Shown: positions 51,528 to 60,577, numbered from the stretch's first letter. The stretch: 64,000 bases of DNA from JACVRW01 sp034664125 (GCA_034664125.1 JAXDIG010000054.1:1-64000); one strand, 5' to 3'. A program made the numbers and translations. The notes: generated from the sequence alone by a model not told the origin.

Positions 51528-52733
51528 ATGGTCGTCTGCGTCTTCTACCCCCGCTTCGAGCTGCTCGCCGGGCTTGGCGAGCGCCGCGCCCTGCTGTCCG
51601 AGCCGGTCGCGCTGGCGCCGGAGGCGGGCCGCCAGCAGGTGGTGGGGGAGGTTTCCCCGGCGGCCGAGGCGTTTGGCGTGGCGCATGGGATGCGCCTCGG
51701 CGAGGCGATGTCGCGCTGCCCGGCGCTGCGGCTGATACCGCCCGATCCGGAGGGGGTGCGCTCCCTCTGGAACAGGGTGCTCGATCGGCTCGAGGCGATC
51801 GGCGCCGAGGTGGAATCGGACCGCGCCGGGGCGGCCTTCTTCGAGTCCGCCGGCCTTCACGGACTGCACGGGGGAGGCCTCGCGGGCGTGCTGGCCGAGT
51901 CCGGCCGGGTGCTCGGCCCGGGCGCCCGCTTCGGAGCCGCGCCGAGCCGCTTCGCCGCTCACGCCGCGGCACTCCAGGTGAGGCCCCGCAGGGGCCGTCG
52001 CGCGCACGTGGTGGAGGAGAGCGCGGTTCGTGACTTTCTCGCTCCGCTGGCGGTCGCGCTGCTGCGCACCCGGCCCGAGCTGCAGGCGCTGCCGGAGGTC
52101 TTCGAGCGGCTCGGCATCCGCACGCTCGGGGAGGTCGCCGCGCTGCCCTCGCGCGCGGTGGCCGAGCGGTTCGGTCACCCGGGGCTGCTCGCGCACGACC
52201 TCACGCAGGGCCGTGACTTCCCGCTTGCCCCTCGCCGGCCGCCCGAGCCGGTGTCCGAGCGGCTCGACCTGCCCGATGCCGCTTCGGGGCAGCAACTCGA
52301 GCGGGCGCTGGAGCTGCTCGTCGCCCGCGTGCTCGCCCGGCGCGAGCGGCGCGGGCGCTCGCTGCGGGCGCTTGCCGTGTCGGCTCGCTTCGTGGCCGGC
52401 GGCACCTGGCGCACCGCGGTCACGCTGCGCCACGCGAGCGCGGATCCCGAGCGGATCCTGCTCACGCTCGGCCCCAGGCTGGCCGAGCTGCCGGCGCCGG
52501 CCGAGTCGCTCGCGCTCGAGGTCGAGGCGTTCGGCCCGCCCGCGCACGACCAGGGTCGCCTGCTCGACGAGGCAGCCGCGGTCAAGCGCGCCCGGCTGGG
52601 CGAGGCCGTCCGCCAGGCTCGCCAGGCGGCGGGCGCGGAGGCCGCCCTGAAGGTGCTCGAGGTGGATCCGCAGTCGCGCATCCCAGAGCGGCGCGCGGTG
52701 CTGGCGCCGTTCCCGGACGCTCCGGCGCCTTGA
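51528..52733 (+). CDS. imuB: Y-family polymerase-like mutasome protein ImuB
   Basis: 401 aa. It has Y-family polymerase architecture but lacks catalytic acids: the N-terminal DxD-type motif is VCVFYPRFELLAG, and the SxDE region is ESDRAGAAFFESAG. Helix-hairpin-helix (FERLGIRTLGEVAALPSRAVAERFG) and little-finger regions are present. In the known mutasome ImuB is a non-catalytic hub that joins DnaE2 to the beta clamp. No obvious QLxLF/LPLxG clamp motif is seen. ATG 51528 just after the SOS box is preferred over ATG 51516 inside it. Confidence 0.9.
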   Translation: MVVCVFYPRFELLAGLGERRALLSEPVALAPEAGRQQVVGEVSPAAEAFGVAHGMRLGEAMSRCPALRLIPPDPEGVRSLWNRVLDRLEAIGAEVESDRAGAAFFESAGLHGLHGGGLAGVLAESGRVLGPGARFGAAPSRFAAHAAALQVRPRRGRRAHVVEESAVRDFLAPLAVALLRTRPELQALPEVFERLGIRTLGEVAALPSRAVAERFGHPGLLAHDLTQGRDFPLAPRRPPEPVSERLDLPDAASGQQLERALELLVARVLARRERRGRSLRALAVSARFVAGGTWRTAVTLRHASADPERILLTLGPRLAELPAPAESLALEVEAFGPPAHDQGRLLDEAAAVKRARLGEAVRQARQAAGAEAALKVLEVDPQSRIPERRAVLAPFPDAPAP

Positions 52734-52749
52734 CCAGCTCGGTCCGGCC

Positions 52750-53001
52750 ATGACCCCCGCCGGCTCGCGCCGGCTCGGCGCTCCCGAGCCGGCCACGGTC
52801 GCGGCCGACGAGCGCGGAGTCCCGGTGACCGTGGGTCCGGCGCAGGTGGACTCGGTCCGCGAGGAATGGGTGGTCGAGGACCGCTGGTGGACGGGGCGGC
52901 CGCTGCGGCGGCGCTACTTCGAGCTGGTGCTCGTGAACGGCCGCAACGTGGTCGTCTTCCGCGACCTGGTCGGAGGGGGGTGGTTCGTGCAGCGCGCCTG
53001 A
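52750..53001 (+). CDS. DUF6504 family protein of the SOS mutagenesis cassette
   Basis: 83 aa. The conserved core VDSVREEWVVEDRWWTGRPL ... RYFELVLVNGRNVVVFRDL is the DUF6504 signature found next to imuB in actinobacteria. Its function is unknown, though association with the mutasome is likely from context. ATG 52750 is 16 nt after the imuB stop, so it should be induced with imuB. Confidence 0.85.
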   Translation: MTPAGSRRLGAPEPATVAADERGVPVTVGPAQVDSVREEWVVEDRWWTGRPLRRRYFELVLVNGRNVVVFRDLVGGGWFVQRA

Positions 53002-53024
53002 GTGCTCGGTTTGCGAAGTCGCGG

Positions 53025-53051
53025 TAAAGCGGTTGGGGAAGCCGCCGATAG
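53025..53051 (+). promoter_or_regulatory. Near-consensus sigma-28-like promoter of the GGDEF-EAL gene
   Basis: TAAAGCGG (53025-53032), 11-nt spacer, GCCGATAG (53044-53051), then exactly 8 nt to GTG 53060. It is the best match in the window to TAAAGTTT-N11-GCCGATAA. Confidence 0.7.
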
Positions 53052-53059
53052 AGGTTGTG

Positions 53060-55048
53060 GTGGCCCGTCCGCGCTCCTCTTCCGCTGCGAGGAACCTCCT
53101 CCGCAGTCTCCGCTTTCAGGTCAGCGTTGCGTTCCTGCTCGTCGCCATGGCATGCGTGTACGTCGCCGCCGGCAAGTCGGGCCACGAGCTGCGCGGGGCC
53201 TACCGCGATTCCGCCCAGGCCACGCTCCAAGCGGCGGCCAAGGGCTTCGAAGCTCGCTACAGAGCGGCGAGCTCCACGCCGCGCGAGCTCGTACGCGAGC
53301 TGATGACGAGCCACCCCGAGCTCCAGTCGGCGGCCATCTACACGCGCGGGCGCGATCGTCCGACGGCCTCGGCCGGCCACTCGCCGGCGGCCGGCCCCGA
53401 CACGGAGCGCCTCCTCACGCCGCTCACGCGCGGCGGCGGGGCCACCGCTGCGCTGGCCCTGACCTACGACATGCGTCCAGCGCAGCGGATGCTCGACGAG
53501 CGCAACCAGCGCGTGCTGGTCGGGCTGGGGATCCTGGCGGCGGTGGCGCTTGCCTTCGTGATCCTGCTCCTCGCGCGCGGGATCTTCCGGCCGCTCGACC
53601 GGCTGCGCTTCGCCGCCAAGGCGGTCGGCGAAGGCGACCTCGGCACGCGGCTCGGCTGGCGTCGCACGGACGAGCTGGGGCAGCTCGCGCGCGAGTTCGA
53701 CACCATGGCCGCTCACCTGGAGGAGCAGCGGCACGGGTTGCAGGAGCTGGCGCACCGTGACCCGCTCACCGAACTGTGCAACCACCGCCGCTTCCAGGAG
53801 GAGCTGGCCGAGGAGCTCGATCGGGCTCGCGACAGCGGCCGGCCGTTCGCCCTGGTACTGCTCGACATCGACGACTTCAAGCGCATCAACGACGCGCGCG
53901 GACATCCCTACGGCGACGAGCTGCTCGGCGCCGCCGCGGCCGGACTGCGCTCGGCGATGCGCGGCCTCGGCGTGGTGGCGCGCGTCGGCGGCGACGAGTT
54001 CGGGCTCATCCTGCCGGACACCGACGGGCCGCGCGCCTTCGCGCTTGCCGAGGCGGCTCGCACCGCGGTCGAGCTGTCGGCCCCGGTCCGCGGGACGCTG
54101 CGCTGCTCGGCCGGGGTGGCGTGCTATCCCGACGACGCCAAGAGCGCCGCCACGCTGCTGGAGCTTGCGAGCGGAGCGCTGCGCTGGGCCAAGGAGAGCG
54201 GACGCGGCCGCGCGCGCCGCTACGACCCGGAGCGCGTCTTCGTCGTGACGGAGGAGCAGCGCGAGGACTTCGCCGCCCTGATCGGCCGCCCGGACGTGGT
54301 CCGGCCGGTGTTCCAGCCGATCGTGTCGCTGGCGAGCGGCGAGCCGGTCGGCTACGAGGCGCTCGCGCGCTTCGAGGGCAAGCCCGGCCTGCCGCCATCG
54401 TGGTGGTTCGCGCAGGCCCACCGCTTCGGGCTGGGGGCGGCGCTCGAGGCGCAATCCGTGCGCGCCGCGCTGGCCGCGGAGGATCGCCCTCCGGGCACCT
54501 TCCTGTCGATCAACCTGAGCCCCTCGGCCCTCGCCCGCGCGGAGGCCAGGGAGTGCCTGCCGGGCGACATGCGAGGGCTCGTGGTCGAAATCACCGAGGA
54601 GGAGCGCGTGTTCGACGTCGAGGGGCTCCAGCGCCACCTCGACCCGCTGCGCGCCCGCGGGGCCCGCATCGCGGTGGACGACGCCGGCGAGGGCTACGCC
54701 GGCCTGCAGCAGCTGATGAGCATGCGCGCCGACATCATCAAGCTCGACCGCGCGCTGGTGGCCGACGTGCACGCCGATCCCGCCAAGGTCGCGCTGATCG
54801 GCTCGCTGGTCCAGTTCGCTCGCAGCACGGGGGCGGCGATCTGCGCCGAGGGCATCGAGACGCTGGACGAGCTGCGCGTCCTGATCCACCTGGGGGTGGC
54901 CTACGGGCAGGGTTGGACGCTGGGCCGCCCAGGGGCGCCGTGGCCGCGCGTGAATGCCGAAGCCGCGCGACTGTGCCGCGACCTGCGCTCGGCGCGGGCA
55001 AAGATCGTGCCCCTGGCCGCCGCGGCCGAGCTTCGGCGGGGAGCGTAG
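53060..55048 (+). CDS. Membrane HAMP-GGDEF-EAL c-di-GMP signalling protein
   Basis: 662 aa from GTG 53060. Two helices flank an extracytoplasmic sensor of about 100 residues, followed by HAMP (RGIFRPLDRLRFAAKAVGEGD). GGDEF is intact (RVGGDEFGLIL) without an RxxD inhibitory site. The EAL domain has all key residues: YEALARF, INLSP, EITEEE, VDDAGEGYAGL, IKLDRAL, CAEGIET and GQGWTLGRP. It can in principle both make and degrade c-di-GMP. The start is set by the 8-nt distance from the promoter; longer in-frame starts would overlap it. Confidence 0.9.
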   Translation: MARPRSSSAARNLLRSLRFQVSVAFLLVAMACVYVAAGKSGHELRGAYRDSAQATLQAAAKGFEARYRAASSTPRELVRELMTSHPELQSAAIYTRGRDRPTASAGHSPAAGPDTERLLTPLTRGGGATAALALTYDMRPAQRMLDERNQRVLVGLGILAAVALAFVILLLARGIFRPLDRLRFAAKAVGEGDLGTRLGWRRTDELGQLAREFDTMAAHLEEQRHGLQELAHRDPLTELCNHRRFQEELAEELDRARDSGRPFALVLLDIDDFKRINDARGHPYGDELLGAAAAGLRSAMRGLGVVARVGGDEFGLILPDTDGPRAFALAEAARTAVELSAPVRGTLRCSAGVACYPDDAKSAATLLELASGALRWAKESGRGRARRYDPERVFVVTEEQREDFAALIGRPDVVRPVFQPIVSLASGEPVGYEALARFEGKPGLPPSWWFAQAHRFGLGAALEAQSVRAALAAEDRPPGTFLSINLSPSALARAEARECLPGDMRGLVVEITEEERVFDVEGLQRHLDPLRARGARIAVDDAGEGYAGLQQLMSMRADIIKLDRALVADVHADPAKVALIGSLVQFARSTGAAICAEGIETLDELRVLIHLGVAYGQGWTLGRPGAPWPRVNAEAARLCRDLRSARAKIVPLAAAAELRRGA

Positions 55049-55052
55049 GGCG

Positions 55053-56633
55053 ATGCCGCCGAACACGCTGGCAGTGCTCGCGCGGCTGGGCACGACGTTC
55101 GAGCGGACCGCATCGGTGCGCGACGAACGGGACCTGCAGCACGTGCTTCAGGACGTGGCCGGCGCCATCAGCGAGGTGCTCGGCTACCGGGCCGTGGTGA
55201 TCAACGTGTACCGCTACGCCTTCGACGACATGCTGACCGCCGCGGCCGTCGGCTCCGACGAGTCGCTCCAGAAGCTGCTCGGAACGATCTCCCCGAAGCA
55301 CACCTGGACGCCGCTCCTGGCGGACCGCTTCCGCCGCCGCGAAGGCGCCTACTTCGTCCCCGACGGTGAGTTCGACTGGGACGAGCTCGGCGTGGACACG
55401 TACGTGCCCGACCTCGAGCCCAATGACGACCCGAACGCGTGGCTTTCCGGCGACGCCCTGTTCGTGCCGCTGCGCGACGCGCGCCGCCAGCTGCTCGGCG
55501 TGATCTCGGTGGACGAGCCGGAGACGGGCCTGCGCCCCACCGACGATGAGCTGGACGTGCTGGTCACGATCTCCCGGCACGCCGCGCTGGCGATGCGGAT
55601 CGGCCAGGACATGGCGAACGACATGGAGCACCAGCGCATGCTCGAGCACGTGCTCGAGGTTTCCGCGCGGCTCACGGTGGCCAGCGACGTGGACGCGGTG
55701 CTGGGCGCCGTCTCCGACGGGATCCGGGACGCGCTCGGCTTCGACAAGGTGCTGATCGGAATCGCCGAGGAGCGTGGCCGCCCGCTCGTCACGAGGGCAT
55801 CGTCCGGGTGGCCGCCCGACGCGCCCGCGCTCGACCACGGGGCCAGCCTCGAGGCGCTCGAGGGCCTGTTCAGCGAGGACTTCGAGGTGGCCGGCTGCTA
55901 CCTGCTGCCCGCCGAGGTGGCCGAGGACCGGCTCGGCATCGACGACTTCCCCTACCGCTCGGAGCTGAACGGGCGCGGCCCCCACGCGTGGTCGCGCCAC
56001 TGGCTGATGGTGCCGCTGGTGGAGGGCGACCGGCGCATCGGCGTGATCTGGGTCGACGACCCGCGCGACCGGCTGCTGCCCAGCCGCGCGCGCCTGCAGG
56101 CGCTGCGGCTGTTCGCCAATCAGGCGGTCGCGGCCGTCCACACCGCCAAGCAGGCCGCCCAGCTGCGTCACGAGGCGCTGCACGACGCGCTCACCGGCCT
56201 GCAGAACCGGCGCGCGTTCCGGGCGCGGGTGGTGCACGAGATCGAGGGCGCCAACGGCTTCGCGATCGTGCTGTGCGACATGGACAACCTCAAGACGGTG
56301 AACGACACCCGCGGGCACGACGCCGGCGACAAGGCGCTCCAGCTGCTGGCCGACGCGCTGCTCAGCCAGTTGCGCCATAGCGACGAGGCCTACCGCATCG
56401 GCGGCGACGAGTTCTCGGTGGTGCTCCCCGCCACGAGCCGGCTGGACGCGGAGCGCGTGATGAGGCGCCTGCGCGCCGCCCTCACGTCGAGCGTCCCGCC
56501 CGGCGGCGACGCCATCGAGGCCAGCTTCGGCATCTCGGTGTTCGAGCCCGGCGACGACCCCGAGCGCGTGGTGGCCCGAGCCGACGACGCGCTCTACCAG
56601 GCGAAGCGCCGCCGCGCCAAGTCGGTCGCCTGA
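55053..56633 (+). CDS. GAF-GGDEF diguanylate cyclase
   Basis: 526 aa soluble protein. Two GAF-like sensor domains (about residues 1-185 and 190-375, with WDELGVDTYVPDLEPND and DALGFDKVLIGIAEERG) precede a GGDEF domain. The cyclase part has DALTGLQNRRAF, CDMDNLKTVND and YRIGGDEFSVVLP. An RxxD inhibitory site (RHSD) lies five residues before GGDEF, so product feedback is expected. It follows the GGDEF-EAL gene after 4 nt, so both should be under the same sigma-28-like promoter. Confidence 0.92.
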   Translation: MPPNTLAVLARLGTTFERTASVRDERDLQHVLQDVAGAISEVLGYRAVVINVYRYAFDDMLTAAAVGSDESLQKLLGTISPKHTWTPLLADRFRRREGAYFVPDGEFDWDELGVDTYVPDLEPNDDPNAWLSGDALFVPLRDARRQLLGVISVDEPETGLRPTDDELDVLVTISRHAALAMRIGQDMANDMEHQRMLEHVLEVSARLTVASDVDAVLGAVSDGIRDALGFDKVLIGIAEERGRPLVTRASSGWPPDAPALDHGASLEALEGLFSEDFEVAGCYLLPAEVAEDRLGIDDFPYRSELNGRGPHAWSRHWLMVPLVEGDRRIGVIWVDDPRDRLLPSRARLQALRLFANQAVAAVHTAKQAAQLRHEALHDALTGLQNRRAFRARVVHEIEGANGFAIVLCDMDNLKTVNDTRGHDAGDKALQLLADALLSQLRHSDEAYRIGGDEFSVVLPATSRLDAERVMRRLRAALTSSVPPGGDAIEASFGISVFEPGDDPERVVARADDALYQAKRRRAKSVA

Positions 56634-56634
56634 G

Positions 56635-57402
56635 CTAGGCGCGCAGCTTGTAGCCGGTCCTGAACAGGTGCCGGTTGACGGCGAACAGACCGAACGTGGC
56701 CAGCGACAGCAGCCCCAGCGACAGCGCGACGTTGGCCTCGGTGTAGCCGAGGAACCCGTAGCGGACCAGGTTGATCATGTAGTAGACCGGGTTGAAGTGC
56801 GTGAGCGTCTGGAAGGGCTCAGGCAGCAGAGAGGCGGAGTAGAAGACGCCGCCGAGGAAGATCAACGGCTGGAGCACGAATGTCTGCGCGACCGATACGT
56901 CGTCGAACTGCTCGGCGCGCACCCCGATCAGCACGCCTGCCTGCGCGAAGAAGAAGCCGACGAGCAGCAGCGCCGGCACCAGCACCACCACGTGTTCGAC
57001 CGGCAGGTCCACGAGCACGGAGGCGGCCGCGAACGTGAGCACCGCCACCACCATGCCGCGCAGGAACCCGCCGAGCGAGAACGCGAGCAGCAGCTCGAGC
57101 GGCGAGGCGGGTGACGAGAGCTGGTCGTCGATCGCGCGCTGGAACTTCTGCTGGAGGATCGAGGATGCGTTGTTGGAGAACGCGTTGATCGCCCAGGACA
57201 TCATGATCAGGCCGGGGATCACGAAGACCACGTAGTCGATCCCGTGCAGCTTGTCGATCCTCGAGCCCAGCGCCGCGCCGAACACCGAGATGTAGAGGAA
57301 CGTCTCGAGCAGAGGCGCCCCGACCGTCTGGCGCTTGATCTTGAGGAAGCGGTTGATCTCGCGCCGTACGAGGCTGAAGAAGCGGATCTGCGCCGGGCTC
57401 AC
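56635..57402 (-). CDS. ABC-2 type exporter permease
   Basis: 255 aa with six hydrophobic helices and the ABC-2 signature region (FLGGVFYSASLLPEPFQTLTHFNPVYYMINLVR). It works with the ATPase upstream as a DrrAB/NodIJ-like exporter; the substrate is unknown (drug, lipid or polysaccharide). GTG 57402 overlaps the ATPase stop (GTGA). It converges with the diguanylate cyclase, leaving 1 nt between the stops. Confidence 0.92.
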   Translation of the reverse strand: MSPAQIRFFSLVRREINRFLKIKRQTVGAPLLETFLYISVFGAALGSRIDKLHGIDYVVFVIPGLIMMSWAINAFSNNASSILQQKFQRAIDDQLSSPASPLELLLAFSLGGFLRGMVVAVLTFAAASVLVDLPVEHVVVLVPALLLVGFFFAQAGVLIGVRAEQFDDVSVAQTFVLQPLIFLGGVFYSASLLPEPFQTLTHFNPVYYMINLVRYGFLGYTEANVALSLGLLSLATFGLFAVNRHLFRTGYKLRA

Positions 57403-58178
57403 GGCGCGTCGGTCCCGATGTGGGCGCGCGACAGCTCCTTGCGGCCCACCAGCCCGAGGTACGCGTCCTCCAGGCTCGACACGCCGTACTCCTCCGCGAG
57501 CTCCTCGCTCGAGCCCTTCGCGACGATCCGGCCTTCGTTGATGAAGGCGATCCGGTCGCAGAGCTGCTCGGCCTCTTCGAGGTAGTGGGTCGTCAGGAGG
57601 ATCGTCGTGCCCTCGCCGTTGATGCGCTGGACGTAGTGCCAGAGCTCGAGCCGCAGCTCGACGTCCACGCCGGCGGTCGGCTCGTCGAGGATGAGCAGCC
57701 GGGGACGGTGCATCAGGGCGCGCGCGAGCACGAGCCGGCGTTTCATGCCGCCGGAGAGCGTTCGCGTCCGGTCGTCCTTCTTGGCCGTCAGCGAGAAGAC
57801 GTCCAGCAGTTCCCGCGAGCGCTCCTTGCGCTCGCGCTTGGGCATCCCGAAGTAGCCGCCGTGGTAGTCGAGCGTCTCCTCGAGCGTCAGGAACCAGTCG
57901 ATGTTGAGCTCCTGTGGCGCGAGGCCGACGGCCAGGCGCGCCTGCTCGTAGTCGGAGATGGCGTCGTGGCCGAACACGCGGATAGCGCCCGAGGTGGGCT
58001 GGGCGAGCCCGGTCGTGCAGTGGATCAGCGTGGACTTGCCGGCGCCGTTGGGCCCCAGCAAGCCGAAGAACTCGCCCGCCTGGATGTCGAGCGACACGCC
58101 GCGCAGGGCCTCGGTGCCCGTGTCGTAGCGCTTGAAGAGGTCGACGACCTCCAGGGCCAGCGGGGAAGCGTGGTTCAT
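57399..58178 (-). CDS. ABC-2 type exporter ATP-binding protein
   Basis: 259 aa ABC ATPase. Walker A is GPNGAGKST, the Q-loop is VGLAPQELN, the signature is LSGGMKRR, Walker B is LLILDEPTAGVD, and the switch is LTTHYLEEAEQL. It is the energy subunit for the overlapping permease gene. ATG 58178 has TAGCAT 9 nt upstream (58188-58193, minus strand), so the mRNA is probably leaderless. Divergent from the phosphodiesterase gene with a 53-bp shared promoter region. Confidence 0.94.
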   Translation of the reverse strand: MNHASPLALEVVDLFKRYDTGTEALRGVSLDIQAGEFFGLLGPNGAGKSTLIHCTTGLAQPTSGAIRVFGHDAISDYEQARLAVGLAPQELNIDWFLTLEETLDYHGGYFGMPKRERKERSRELLDVFSLTAKKDDRTRTLSGGMKRRLVLARALMHRPRLLILDEPTAGVDVELRLELWHYVQRINGEGTTILLTTHYLEEAEQLCDRIAFINEGRIVAKGSSEELAEEYGVSSLEDAYLGLVGRKELSRAHIGTDAP

Positions 58179-58231
58179 CGTCCGTCGATGCTAGAGGCCC
58201 CCCGGCATCCGGCTTCCGTACAGTGCGGGGG

Positions 58232-59536
58232 GTGAGGAGGCTCGCTCTGGCCGCATGCGTCCTTGCGCTGGCCGCTCCGCCGGCGCTCGGACAGTCCGCA
58301 CCCCTGGCGGGCCCGGCGGGCACGAGCCTGGACAAGGTGCTGGTGATCGGCACCGACGGCACGCGCTGGGACCTCGTGACGGCGGCGATGAAGGCAGGCC
58401 GCGCCCCCAACCTGGCTCGCATCAGGCGAGCGGGCTTCGCGCGGCCGTCGACGCTTCGGTACGGCCCCGGCACCCTGACCCTCAGCGAGGTCGGCTGGTC
58501 CTCGATAGCGAGCGGCGTCTGGGAGGACAAGCACGGGGTTGACGGCACGAAGCTGAACATGGACCCCGGGCAGGCCACGAAGAACGGCTATCTCGACTTC
58601 CTCACGCGGATCGAGAACACGCGCCCGCGGCTCAGCACCTTCCTCGCCAGCGACTGGGACAACATCGGCCTGGCCAAGAACGGCGGACCGATCTTCGGCA
58701 CGGCGATGGACGCGAACTTCGCCGCAAGCGTGCCCGTGGAGACGATCGATGCCTGGAACCAGGGCGACGAGCAGGTGACGCGCGCGGCCAGCCGGTACCT
58801 GCGGGCAGGCGACCCCGACGCCGGCTTCGTCTACCTGGGCCTCGTTGACGAGACCGCCCATCTCGCGGGCTCGGCCACGCCCACCTACGCGAACGCGATC
58901 GCAACCACCGACAAGCGGATCGGCAGGCTGCTCGCGGCGGTCCGCTCGCGCCCCAGCTATCCGTTCGAGAGCTGGACCATCCTGGTCACGACCGATCACG
59001 GGCAGAGGCCGCTGGACGAGCCGTCGCCGATCAGCCACTTCGGCGACACGCCGCTCGAGCGCACCGTCTTCGTGTTCGGGGAGGGACCGGGGCTTGGCCC
59101 GGGTGTGCGCAAACCGAGCGTGATCGACATCCTGCCGACGGTCCTGCACCAGCTCGGGCTGCGAACCCCGAAGAGCTGGAAGATCGACGGCCGCTCGCTG
59201 AGCAGTGCCCGGCAGCCGTCCTCGTCGGCCTCGGCCAGCGTACGCCGCGGACGGCTGGTGGCCCGTGTGAAGCTCGGCGCGGCCCCGCGCGGAGTGCGCA
59301 CGGTGACCTTCCGGCTGCCCGCCGGAGCGCGTGTCACCGGCGGGACCGTCGTGCGCGCCAACGGACGACCGGCGGGCTATGTCACCGCCGGCCGCGGTGT
59401 GGCCGTGAGCCTGCCGGGCGGCAGGCTGCGGACGCTGTCGCTGGCGGCGGACGTCGGCGGCAAGCACAGCGGATCGCTCACGATCACGCTGCGGGGCCGG
59501 GGCGCGACCCTGGGCACGCTCGCCCTCTCGCTCTAG
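58232..59536 (+). CDS. Secreted type I phosphodiesterase / alkaline phosphatase-superfamily protein
   Basis: 434 aa. A signal peptide (LALAACVLALAAPPALG) is followed by an alkaline phosphatase-like core: VIGTDGTRWD (metal), LSEVGWSSIASGVWEDKHGV (nucleophile region), DETAHLAG and TTDHGQRPLDEPSPISHFGD. About 110 C-terminal residues form an extra beta-rich domain. It is probably an extracellular phosphodiesterase or phosphatase; the substrate is unknown. GTG 58232 (over GTG 58223) is supported by TACAGT (58219-58224) 7 nt upstream. Confidence 0.82.
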   Translation: MRRLALAACVLALAAPPALGQSAPLAGPAGTSLDKVLVIGTDGTRWDLVTAAMKAGRAPNLARIRRAGFARPSTLRYGPGTLTLSEVGWSSIASGVWEDKHGVDGTKLNMDPGQATKNGYLDFLTRIENTRPRLSTFLASDWDNIGLAKNGGPIFGTAMDANFAASVPVETIDAWNQGDEQVTRAASRYLRAGDPDAGFVYLGLVDETAHLAGSATPTYANAIATTDKRIGRLLAAVRSRPSYPFESWTILVTTDHGQRPLDEPSPISHFGDTPLERTVFVFGEGPGLGPGVRKPSVIDILPTVLHQLGLRTPKSWKIDGRSLSSARQPSSSASASVRRGRLVARVKLGAAPRGVRTVTFRLPAGARVTGGTVVRANGRPAGYVTAGRGVAVSLPGGRLRTLSLAADVGGKHSGSLTITLRGRGATLGTLALSL

Positions 59537-59540
59537 GCGG

Positions 59541-60521
59541 CTACTGGATCAGCCCGTGGCGCAGGGCCGCCGCGACCGCCGCGGCCTTGTCGCTCACTCC
59601 GAGCTTGGGGTAGATGTTCTCCAAGTGCGTCTTGATGGTCGCCGGGGTCACGGCCAGCGCCTCGGCGATCTCGGCGGAGGTCAGGCCGTGGGAGGCGAGG
59701 TTGAGGACCTCGACCTCGCGCGGCGTGACCAAGGGCGCTTCCTGCAGGCCGGCGCCGGTTTCGCGCGAGCGCATGCGGCCGGCGTTTGCCTTGGCTCGCT
59801 CCGCGGCCGCGCGAGCTTTTCGCGCCTCGTGCAGCTGGGCTGACTCCGCGTCGCTGCGACCGGCGGCACGGTGCCCCTCGGCGCGCCGCTCGGCCATCGT
59901 GGCGGCGCGGTCCAGTCGCTCCGCCGTCCGCTGGTACGCCGTGCCGGCAGAGGCGAAGGAGCGCGCCGGCGTGGCGATTCCCAGCACGGCGTGGATGGTG
60001 CCGTCGTCGCCGTGCACGGGCACGGCTTCCACCGAATAGGCGTGGCCGTAGCTCGTGAAGGAGAACCGCCCGTGCTCGCCGGCCAGCGCGGCGCGGTAGT
60101 GCTCGACGGCGAGCCCGCGGACGCGGGCCGGCATCTCGGAGACATCCGGAAGCTGGCGCCCGACGAACAGGTCCTCCTCGAACCACGGGAGGCGCAGGAT
60201 CGACTCGCCTTGCGCGGATTGGACGACCAGCTCCTCGTCCATGACGAACGACGTCGGATCCCGCACGGTCCGCCGGGTGCGGGTGCGCGGACGCTGAGCC
60301 ACGCTGCCGGCGAGGTAGCCGAGAGCGAGCGCCTCGCTCACGGATTCGTCGCCGATCGCCCGGTCCAGAATGCGCTGGAAGTCGTCGGACAGGGCTTGAA
60401 ACCGATCGATCTCGTGCAGGTCGATTCCGGCGTTTGTCAGGGCGGTCTTGGCGCCACCGTGCTCATGGGCGAGCCCGAGGGCCGAGAGGATGGCGGTTAC
60501 GGTGTTTGTATCGAGATCCAT
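59541..60521 (-). CDS. PAS-like/LuxR-family transcriptional regulator
   Basis: 326 aa from ATG 60521. An N-terminal helical region is followed by a PAS-like sensor (FVMDEELVVQSAQGESILRLPWFEEDLFVG ... YGHAYSVEAVPVHGDDGTIHAVLGIATP), a charged coiled-coil segment, and a C-terminal LuxR helix-turn-helix (VTPREVEVLNLASHGLTSAEIAEALAVTPATIKTHLENIYPKL). There is no receiver domain. The dnaE2 SOS box lies 57 bp upstream of this start, so LexA might also affect this divergent gene. Longer in-frame starts exist up to an ATG inside that box. Confidence 0.8.
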   Translation of the reverse strand: MDLDTNTVTAILSALGLAHEHGGAKTALTNAGIDLHEIDRFQALSDDFQRILDRAIGDESVSEALALGYLAGSVAQRPRTRTRRTVRDPTSFVMDEELVVQSAQGESILRLPWFEEDLFVGRQLPDVSEMPARVRGLAVEHYRAALAGEHGRFSFTSYGHAYSVEAVPVHGDDGTIHAVLGIATPARSFASAGTAYQRTAERLDRAATMAERRAEGHRAAGRSDAESAQLHEARKARAAAERAKANAGRMRSRETGAGLQEAPLVTPREVEVLNLASHGLTSAEIAEALAVTPATIKTHLENIYPKLGVSDKAAAVAAALRHGLIQ

Positions 60522-60577
60522 AGAGCCGTGGGGGTTAAGAGCAGTAATAGATCGCATTACGGTAGCGACCAAGTATG

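Noticed and set aside
52175..55093. Very long open frame on the minus strand across imuB, DUF6504 and the GGDEF-EAL gene
   Set aside because: It is antisense to three well-supported genes, has no recognisable domain and a His/Arg/Ala/Gln-rich composition typical of reverse frames in GC-rich DNA. The same reasoning removes the long antisense frames at 13980-16217, 24857-27043, 36609-38177 and 61701-63950.
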